From Sinomonas sp. P10A9 (GTDB lineage Bacteria; Actinomycetota; Actinomycetes; Actinomycetales; Micrococcaceae), in NCBI RefSeq assembly GCF_041022165.1, contig NZ_CP163302.1:3100001-3164000 (forward strand): a stretch of 64,000 nt of DNA. Reading direction: 5' to 3'. A model generated the notes under the pieces. That model worked only from the letters and a program-made list of their open reading frames with translations. It ran no database searches and was not told the DNA's origin. Shown here piece after piece: positions 58,235 to 64,000 of this stretch. A program made the translations under genes and the position numbers. Numbering within the stretch: the first letter of the stretch is position 1; every line of letters starts with the position of its first letter.

Positions 58235-59776
58235 TCAGCCGCCGTTCTCGGACTGGCCCTCACGCGAGATCCGCACCATGTCCTCGCGCGGCACCACTTT
58301 GACGCGCTCGCGCTTGACCTGCTCTCCGCTGGCGCCGCGCTCGGCCGCCTCACCGCCGTCGGCCTTCGTCCAGGCTTCGCCGAGCGCCTTCTCGTGGGCG
58401 TCGAGCTCGTTCCAGCCCGCCCACGTCGTGTACTCGACGCCACGCTCCTCGAGCAGGGCGATCACGGCGTGCTCGTCCGGAACCTCGGCCGGGGGCAGCG
58501 AGTCGCGGTCCTCGAGGAGACAGCCGATGGTCTCGAGGGCGTCGCCCTTGGTGTGCCCGATGAGGCCCACGGGGCCGCGCTTGATCCAGCCGGTCGTGTA
58601 GAGGCCGGTCATGGGGACGCCGTCCTCGTCGAGAACACGGCCGCCCTCGTTCGGGATGACGCCGCGGCGGGCGTCGTACTGGATCTCGGCCAGCTCGGAC
58701 CCGCGGTAGCCGATCGCCCGGTACACGGCCTGGACGGAGTAGTCCTCGAACTGGCCCGTGCCGCGGACGTTGCCGGTGCCGTCCAGCTCCATGCGCTCGA
58801 ACCTGATGCCCGCCACGTGGCCCGGGGTCTCGGGCGAGTCATAGATCTCCACCGGGCTCTGCAGGAAGTGCAGGTGCAGGCGCCGTGAGGCACCCGTGTC
58901 CTGATCCTCGGCGATCCAGTTCGCGAGCGTGTTGACCATCGTCTTGACCTGGTTGTTCGTCTTGATGGCCTCGTCCGAGGCGTCGTCGAACTCGAAGTCC
59001 TCCGGGTACAGGACAATGTCGACGTCCCGGGCGTGCGAGAGTTCGCGCAGCTCGAGCGGGGTGAACTTGACCTGCGCCGGACCGCGGCGGCCGAACACGT
59101 GCACGTCGGTCACGGGGCTGGCATTGAGCGCCCGGTAGACGTTGTCGGGGATCTCGGTCACGAGCAGGTCGTCGGCGTGCTTCGCGAGCATCCGCGCGAC
59201 GTCGAGCGCCACGTTGCCGTTGCCGATCACCGCGACCTCCTTCGCCGTCAGCGGCCACTCGCGGGAGACGTCCGGGTGGCCGTCATACCAGGACACGAAG
59301 TCCGCCCCGCCGAAGGAGCCCTCGAGGTCCACGCCCGGGATGTCCATCGGCGCATCCTTGAGCGCGCCGGTCGCGAAGATCACCGCATCGTAGAAGCCGC
59401 GGATGTCCGCGAGCGCGAGGTCACGGCCGTAGGTCACGTTGCCGATGAAGCGGATGTCCCCGCGGTCAAGGACCCGGTGGAGTGCGTTGACGATGCCCTT
59501 GATGCGGGGGTGGTCCGGGGCCACGCCGTAGCGGATGAGCCCATACGGGGCCGGGTACTGGTCGAAAAGGTCGATGCTCACCTCGAAGTCCCCGTCCTTG
59601 ACCTCGTTGGACTTGGTCAGGATGTCCGCAGCATAGACGCCAGCCGGGCCGGCTCCGATGATGGCAACCCGCAACGGCCGTTGCAGGGCACCACGCTGCA
59701 CGGCATCGCCTCGCTCGGACGGACCGTCCTGTGCGGGACCGCTTTGCGCGGTGCTTTCTGCGGGAGCTTCGGACAC
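58235..59776 (-). CDS. fprA: FprA-type ferredoxin/adrenodoxin-NADP reductase
   Basis: This 513-residue FAD flavoprotein moves electrons between NADPH and ferredoxin. It has the FAD motif LRVAIIGAGPAGVYAADIL, the ATG-type FATGALKDAPMDIPG, the NADP-binding VIGNGNVALDVARML, the GRRGPAQVKFT turn, and GYRGSELAEIQYD near the C-terminus. The order matches mycobacterial FprA. It starts at GTG 59776 after GGAAGGA. A 35-residue N-terminal extension of low complexity precedes the first strand. Likely partners are ferredoxins for cytochromes P450 or other enzymes. Confidence 0.93.
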   Translation of the reverse strand: MSEAPAESTAQSGPAQDGPSERGDAVQRGALQRPLRVAIIGAGPAGVYAADILTKSNEVKDGDFEVSIDLFDQYPAPYGLIRYGVAPDHPRIKGIVNALHRVLDRGDIRFIGNVTYGRDLALADIRGFYDAVIFATGALKDAPMDIPGVDLEGSFGGADFVSWYDGHPDVSREWPLTAKEVAVIGNGNVALDVARMLAKHADDLLVTEIPDNVYRALNASPVTDVHVFGRRGPAQVKFTPLELRELSHARDVDIVLYPEDFEFDDASDEAIKTNNQVKTMVNTLANWIAEDQDTGASRRLHLHFLQSPVEIYDSPETPGHVAGIRFERMELDGTGNVRGTGQFEDYSVQAVYRAIGYRGSELAEIQYDARRGVIPNEGGRVLDEDGVPMTGLYTTGWIKRGPVGLIGHTKGDALETIGCLLEDRDSLPPAEVPDEHAVIALLEERGVEYTTWAGWNELDAHEKALGEAWTKADGGEAAERGASGEQVKRERVKVVPREDMVRISREGQSENGG

Positions 59777-59839
59777 GTCGGATTCCTTCCGGAGGTCAGC
59801 GCGCGGGTCGGGGGCGCACAGCCTCCTATTGTAGTTCTC

Positions 59840-60607
59840 GTGCAGACGTCAACGCTTCTGGGACTCGGGCCCGGCGTTGCCGCCGCCGTCGTCATCCTCG
59901 CCGCCCTCGCCGCCGCTGTCCACCGCTGGGCGCTCGACGGCGGGTGGCTCCCCCCGCTTACGGCGAGCCTGCGCGCGGTGGTCCAGCTCGCCGTCGTCGC
60001 CCTCCTCGTGGCCCAGCTCGGGCAGAATCCGTGGCTCGCGCTCGGCTTCGCGCTCCTCATGTTCGTCATTGCGACTGTCACGTCCGGCCGCCGAGTGGAC
60101 CGCGCGCGCTGGTGGTGGTCGGCGGGACCCATCGCCGCAGGCGTGCTGCCCGCCACTGCCGTGCTCCTGGTCACCGGGGTGCTGCCGTTCGCGGGCCTGG
60201 CGCTCATCGCGCTCATCGGGCAGCAGGTGGGCGGGGCGATGACGACAACGAGCCTCGCCGGCCGCCGCGTGGTCGCCGAGCTCGCGGGGCGGCGCGGGGA
60301 GGTCGAGGCCGCCGTGGCCCTCGGCTTCGAATGGCCGGCCGCTCGGCTCCTTGTCGCGAGGCACACGGCCCGAGAGGCGCTCGTCCCGGCGTTGGACCAG
60401 ACTCGGACCGTGGGCACGGTGACCCTGCCGGGGGCGTTCGTGGGCATGGTCCTCGGCGGAGCGAGCCCGGTGGACGCCGCCATCGTCCAGCTCGTGGTGC
60501 TCGTCTCGCTCCTCGCCGTCGGGAGTCTCTCGGCCGCCGCGACGCTGTGGCTGTGCGCGTCAGGGGGCTGGGGACTGAGCGCAGGGGGCCTCGCGCGGGA
60601 GGTCTGA
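59840..60607 (+). CDS. fetB: FetB-type iron export permease (UPF0014)
   Basis: This 255-residue integral membrane protein has about seven hydrophobic segments and the family blocks LPPLTASLRAVVQLAVVALLVAQL, MTTTSLAGRRVVAELAGRRGEVEAAVALGF, and VTLPGAFVGMVLGGASPVDAAIVQL. FetB is the permease of the FetAB iron exporter. The ATPase FetA is not adjacent. The start GTG at 59840 lies 7 nt after TATTGT (59827..59832), so it is probably leaderless. The divergent neighbour is fprA. Confidence 0.88.
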   Translation: MQTSTLLGLGPGVAAAVVILAALAAAVHRWALDGGWLPPLTASLRAVVQLAVVALLVAQLGQNPWLALGFALLMFVIATVTSGRRVDRARWWWSAGPIAAGVLPATAVLLVTGVLPFAGLALIALIGQQVGGAMTTTSLAGRRVVAELAGRRGEVEAAVALGFEWPAARLLVARHTAREALVPALDQTRTVGTVTLPGAFVGMVLGGASPVDAAIVQLVVLVSLLAVGSLSAAATLWLCASGGWGLSAGGLAREV

Positions 60608-60648
60608 GGAATAATTCCCGCAAGGCCCGGGCTGCTACGTTCGTGACC

Positions 60649-61704
60649 GTGAAACCCGATGCCTCAACCCGGCCCGAGACAGCGACTGCCCCTGCCCGAG
60701 CGGGCCTCCTCTTCGGCATCGGTGCCTACGGTCTCTGGGGGCTGCTCCCCCTGTACTTCCTGACCCTCGCCCCGGCCGGTCCGGTGGAAATCGTGTCCGA
60801 TCGCGTCCTGTTCTCCCTCGTGGTGTGCTTTGTGCTCATCGCCGTGACCCGGGCCTGGCGGTCCCTCGGCGCCGTGCTGCGCAGCGGGCGGGTCTTCTGG
60901 GCCCTCGCCCTCGCGGCCGCTCTCATCGCGGTGAACTGGCTCACGTACACGTTCGGCGTGCTCACCGGGCACACGATCGAGGCCGCCCTCGGGTACTTCA
61001 TCAACCCGCTCGTGTCGGTGCTCCTGGGCGTGCTGGTGCTCAAGGAACGGCTGCGGCCGATCCAGTGGGCGGCGGTCGGCACGGGCGCGGTCGCCGTCGT
61101 CGTGCTCACGGTGGCCTACGGCCAGGTGCCGTGGATCGCGCTCATCCTGGCCTTCAGCTTCGGCTTCTACGGGCTGGTCAAGAACCGCGTCGGCGCAAAG
61201 GTCGATGCCGTCACGAGCCTCACGGTCGAGACGATCGTGCTCGCTCCCGTGGCCCTCGGCGTTGTGGTGTGGCTCGGCGTTGCCGGCACACTCACCCTCA
61301 CAGGCTACGGTGCGGGCCACTTCTGGCTCCTGGCTGCGAGCGGCATCATCACGGCCGTGCCGCTGCTGTTCTTCGGGGCGGCCGCCCGACGGCTGCCCAT
61401 GACGACCATCGGGCTCCTGCAGTACATCGCACCGGTCATGCAGTTCATCATGGCCGTGACCGTGCTCGGGGAGCACATGGCGCCCGAGCGGTGGATCGGC
61501 TTCGGCATCGTGTGGCTCGCCCTCGCGGTCCTGACGGCGGACATGCTGCTCGTCTCACGGCGGCGCCGGATGAACCTGCGCCGGGCTGGGCTCGCGACCC
61601 AGTCCGAGGCCCAGTCAGCGGCGGACTTGGCGGACCGGGAGGACAGTGCCGCGGTGGCTGCGCAGACCTCCACCGGCCAGCTCCGCGCCCCGCACGAGGC
61701 CTGA
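60649..61704 (+). CDS. rarD: EamA-family transporter RarD
   Basis: This 351-residue protein has ten membrane segments in two EamA repeats. It shows GIGAYGLWGLLPLYFLTLAPAGPVEIVSDRVLFSL, NWLTYTFGVLTGHTIEAALGYFINPLVSVLLGVLVLKERL and GLLQYIAPVMQFIMAVTVLGE, the marks of RarD (chloramphenicol-sensitive protein family). The GTG at 60649 is chosen because TACGTT ends 7 nt before it, which suits a leaderless mRNA. The C-terminus has a charged tail. The true substrate is unknown; related proteins export metabolites. Confidence 0.9.
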   Translation: MKPDASTRPETATAPARAGLLFGIGAYGLWGLLPLYFLTLAPAGPVEIVSDRVLFSLVVCFVLIAVTRAWRSLGAVLRSGRVFWALALAAALIAVNWLTYTFGVLTGHTIEAALGYFINPLVSVLLGVLVLKERLRPIQWAAVGTGAVAVVVLTVAYGQVPWIALILAFSFGFYGLVKNRVGAKVDAVTSLTVETIVLAPVALGVVVWLGVAGTLTLTGYGAGHFWLLAASGIITAVPLLFFGAAARRLPMTTIGLLQYIAPVMQFIMAVTVLGEHMAPERWIGFGIVWLALAVLTADMLLVSRRRRMNLRRAGLATQSEAQSAADLADREDSAAVAAQTSTGQLRAPHEA

Positions 61705-61733
61705 TCGGGCAGGCCGAGGTCTGCAAGCCTCTT

Positions 61734-61814
61734 GGCAGGCTCTCGGCGGCATGGGAGGCCGTGGTGCGCACCTGTTATGCCGGTCGGGGCCTGTTGTGTT
61801 GCTGGCCGGTCAGG
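61734..61814. repeat. Left copy of a degenerate repeat flanking the AbiEi/DUF559-like gene
   Basis: GGCAGGC...CGGCGGCATGG, TGGTGCGC, and CCTGTTGTG-type units match 62858..62935 in direct orientation with roughly four-fifths identity by eye. It overlaps the last codons of the gene at 61810..62772. Confidence 0.6.
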
Positions 61815-62772
61815 CCGAGAGCCTCCGCGCCCGAGCGAACGCGGCCTCCAGCCTCGCAATGATGACCTCTGGAGCCATGAGCTCCGGCCATCGTGTCCGC
61901 ACCACCGTCCAGCCAACCTCCATCAGAGCCACTTCGCGCTGACGCTCAAGCAGCAGCGCCTCCGAGGTTGGGCGGTAGTCGAAGTACTTGGAACCGCCGT
62001 CGAACTCCAGGATCACCAACAGATCCGGCCACGCGAAGTCGGCCCGGAACAGTCCCTGGCTCGTGGAGATCTCGTATTGGAGAGTCGGAGCAGGTATGCC
62101 CGCGGCAGCAAGCGCCAGGCGCGTCCGCGTCTCGCCCGCTGACTCGGATCTTGCATCCAAGACGGCCAGGACGTCCTCGACCCTGCGGGATCCTCGTACC
62201 ACCCGGGTCCCCTCGGCAGCTGCCCGGATGCGCTCGATCGTCACCCCTCGCCGCAGTGCGCTGTCCCCGATGATCGCGGCGCGCTCGATGTCCAGAGTGC
62301 GGGCACAGTCCGCGACCGCGCGTTCTACACCGACCGCTGTGGCGATGCGGCCCGGTGCGATCGCCACTCCTGCCAGGTCAACCTCGGGCACCGGGAGCGA
62401 ATGTGCGACGACGTCGACTCCGTGGCTCGTCTTCGAGCCGGAGTACGGCACCGTGACGTGCACCTTCGGGCCGACGTCCCACGTGCTGAGCCCGTGAGCG
62501 CGTGCGCCCGACGTATGGCTGTATACGGCGGAGCCACCGGTCGACAGCCAGTGCGCCTCGATCTTCAACCGGTCCTGTTCCCAAGGCTTGAGTGCCAGCC
62601 ACGTAGTGCGGCGGACGTACACGCCGCGCCGTAGCCGGACAAGCTCCCGCCGCTTCACGGCCTCGGTGAGGACCCGGTGGTCAACGCCGCGCGCCGCGAG
62701 TTCACGGGTCGACGCGACCGTCACGTCTGGCCATCGCTCATCGAAGAAGTTGGTCAGGGTCGGTGTGCTCAT
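61810..62772 (-). CDS. AbiEi-like / DUF559 protein (possible endonuclease or antitoxin)
   Basis: This 320-residue protein has an N-terminal AbiEi-antitoxin-like winged helix (STRELAARGVDHRVLTEAVKRRELVRLRRGVYVR), a middle domain (HTSGARAHGLSTWD, VPYSGSKTSHGVDVVAHSL), and a C-terminal DUF559/Vsr-like nuclease fold (FRADFAWPDLLVILEFDGGSKYFD, ERQREVALMEVGWTVVRTRWPELM). The pattern D-x-x-(F/V)-x-E-x-D-G matches restriction-endonuclease-like proteins found in many actinobacteria. The ATG at 62772 has a weak ribosome site. It is flanked by direct repeats. No toxin partner is adjacent, so a TA role is unsupported. Confidence 0.75.
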   Translation of the reverse strand: MSTPTLTNFFDERWPDVTVASTRELAARGVDHRVLTEAVKRRELVRLRRGVYVRRTTWLALKPWEQDRLKIEAHWLSTGGSAVYSHTSGARAHGLSTWDVGPKVHVTVPYSGSKTSHGVDVVAHSLPVPEVDLAGVAIAPGRIATAVGVERAVADCARTLDIERAAIIGDSALRRGVTIERIRAAAEGTRVVRGSRRVEDVLAVLDARSESAGETRTRLALAAAGIPAPTLQYEISTSQGLFRADFAWPDLLVILEFDGGSKYFDYRPTSEALLLERQREVALMEVGWTVVRTRWPELMAPEVIIARLEAAFARARRLSA

Positions 62773-62857
62773 GGCGGCAGTCTCGCGCTCTGGGGCAAGC
62801 CGCGTCGCCCTGCTGCCGAGCCATGTGGACAGAACCGTCCGAAGCGCCGAGTCCATT

Positions 62858-62990
62858 GGCAGGCCCGCGGCGGCATGGCAGGTGCTGGTGCGCGCCTGCT
62901 GTGCCGTTCAGGGCCTGCTGTCGCGCTCAGGACCTGCGGCGCTGGTGGGGGCCCGCTGTGCCGCTCGGGGTCCGATGTGGCGCTGGAGGC
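62858..62990. repeat. Right copy plus tandem degenerate ~20-bp units
   Basis: The segment starts like 61734..61814 and continues in repeated units resembling CCTGCTGTGCCGTTCAGGG, CCTGCTGTCGCGCTCAGGA, CCCGCTGTGCCGCTCGGGG and GATGTGGCGCTGGAGG. No gene is present. These units look like dispersed palindromic or REP-like DNA, but their number elsewhere in the genome is not known. Confidence 0.55.
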
Positions 62991-63004
62991 CCGTCCGCGT
63001 GTCC

Positions 63005-63751
63005 TCAAGCCGCCGCGTCGTCCTCCGGCAGCGCGGAGCGCGAGGTGCCGAGGCCGAGGCCGAGGCCGAGGCGACCGAAGAGCATCCCCGCGCCGACCGT
63101 GTTCCCGACGAGATAGGCCGCACCTGCACCCGAGCCCACAAGGGCGATGAGCAGCACCGGGCCGCCGGCAACGTACGTGATGAGCGCGGCGAGGGCGCCC
63201 GCCACCATCGCGTTGAAGCAAGTGAGGAAGAACACGGTGCTGGAGATGGCGTGCAGCGGGATGGGCCTGCCCCGCCCGACGGAGGAGGTCGCGAACACGC
63301 CCTCGCGATCATCCGAGATGGAGGTGACGAAGACGTCCTCGATCCCGGGCACGAGATCGCGGTAGGCGCCGCGCAGCCGATTCATCCCCGCGATGAGCAG
63401 GTGGTCCTCCTCGCTGCCGATCGAGACGCGCAGCAGCGTCAGCGAGCCCAGGACCAGCAGCATCGACGTGAGCCCAATCGCCATGACCCAGAATCCGTTG
63501 CCGAACCCGGTCGCCTGCGCCACGAGGGCCAGGACTACAAGGGACGCCGATGAGACCGTGAGGTGGATGCTGATCCGGCTCATGAGCTCGTTCCACAGCA
63601 TGCCCCGCGTCCCGAGCAGACTCCAGTGCTCGGTGGCCAGGATCGTCGCGATCACTGCGGGCGGCACCGCATCGCCGGAGGCCTCGGGGGCAGGGGGCTG
63701 CTGCCCCGCGGACGTCGGAATCGGAGGCGCGGCGTGCGGTTCTGCGCTCAT
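63005..63751 (-). CDS. Membrane protein of unknown function
   Basis: The 248-residue protein has a proline-rich N-terminus and at least four hydrophobic segments (LTVSSASLVVLALVAQATGF, FWVMAIGLTSMLLVLGSL, FFLTCFNAMVAGALAALIT, VLLIALVGSGAGAAYLVG). EEDHLLIAGMNRLRGAYRDLVPGIEDVFVTSISDDREG is the soluble loop. It is not assigned to a family. The ATG at 63751 is a best guess; no strong ribosome site is seen. Confidence 0.65.
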   Translation of the reverse strand: MSAEPHAAPPIPTSAGQQPPAPEASGDAVPPAVIATILATEHWSLLGTRGMLWNELMSRISIHLTVSSASLVVLALVAQATGFGNGFWVMAIGLTSMLLVLGSLTLLRVSIGSEEDHLLIAGMNRLRGAYRDLVPGIEDVFVTSISDDREGVFATSSVGRGRPIPLHAISSTVFFLTCFNAMVAGALAALITYVAGGPVLLIALVGSGAGAAYLVGNTVGAGMLFGRLGLGLGLGTSRSALPEDDAAA

Positions 63752-63840
63752 GGTCCATGGTGGTCCAGGGCCGCGGACCGCGTAAAGGGACCGTGCGCGG
63801 GCCGAGGCGACGCACGACGCCCCCGGCCGGTGGAACGCCG

Positions 63841-64000
63841 TCAGGTGCCGGGCGGCGTCGTGCGCACCATCACCGAGGCGAGCCGCACGGCGGCGGAGGC
63901 CCGGACGATCGTCACGATCACGGCATTCTCGACGACCCCACGCACGAGGGTCTCGAGGTCCTCCGGCGCAGCGGCCCCGTGCAGGTCGTTGAACACACAC
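63841..64000 (-). CDS. C-terminal part of an uncharacterised protein (5' end outside the window)
   Basis: The frame in the last 160 bp ends with a stop at 63841 and reads CVFNDLHGAAAPEDLETLVRGVVENAVIVTIVRASAAVRLASVMVRTTPPGT in two parts, about 53 residues. It has actinobacterial codon bias and enters from the right edge. The family cannot be told from this fragment. Confidence 0.45.
   Translation of the reverse strand, partial: CVFNDLHGAAAPEDLETLVRGVVENAVIVTIVRASAAVRLASVMVRTTPPGT

Overview
The window is 64 kb of very GC-rich chromosome. The gene set points to an actinobacterium of the Micrococcaceae (Arthrobacter/Sinomonas type): an imuA'-imuB-dnaE2 mutasome behind an actinobacterial SOS box, a cbs-metB pair, an FprA-type ferredoxin reductase, an ECF sigma factor fused to its own anti-sigma region, and many leaderless promoters. 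The genus is an inference. There are no rRNA genes, insertion sequences or CRISPR arrays; three tRNA genes are present.

Layout. 1-5.0 kb: a GH13 alpha-glucosidase (cut by the window edge) divergent from a ROK repressor with a palindromic operator between them, then an aldo/keto reductase and an acyltransferase. 5.1-5.6 kb: remnant of a membrane-protein gene, a terminator, and tRNA-Met and tRNA-Thr. 5.9-12.9 kb: a DEAD-box RNA helicase, a MOSC protein, a KdpDE-like two-component pair, an NTF2-like protein and a membrane cytochrome b. 12.9-21.6 kb: transsulfuration genes metB and cbs, divergent from the SOS-controlled imuA'-imuB-dnaE2 operon. 21.6-31.3 kb: a VOC protein, a copper-amine-oxidase-like protein with an altered cofactor motif, a DNA glycosylase, an anion permease, an acyl-CoA synthetase divergent from a quinol monooxygenase, thioredoxin, a MarR-MFS operon and a small secreted protein.

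31.7-45.6 kb holds a 13.7-kb integrative element inserted in tRNA-Tyr. Direct repeats at 31722..31883 and 45407..45568 mark its ends. It carries an integrase, a divergent repressor/excisionase switch, a long leftward operon with a helix-turn-helix replication-type protein containing a 12-bp repeat array, many tiny overlapping ORFs, a tail assembly chaperone and a tape measure protein. There is no terminase, portal, capsid or lysis gene. Its genes look intact, so it resembles a phage satellite at least as much as a decayed prophage. The left end carries a ribbon-helix-helix/partner pair that looks like a toxin-antitoxin module.

45.7-64 kb is again chromosomal: yajQ, with a second tiny island at its 3' end (an integrase remnant and a potassium channel between 20-bp repeats), two transport or membrane genes, panE, htpX, a Fur-family regulator with iron-box-like sites followed by catalase, a TetR regulator with an amino-acid permease, the fused sigma/anti-sigma gene, fprA, fetB, rarD, an AbiEi/DUF559-like gene flanked by repeats, and two uncharacterised proteins at the right edge.
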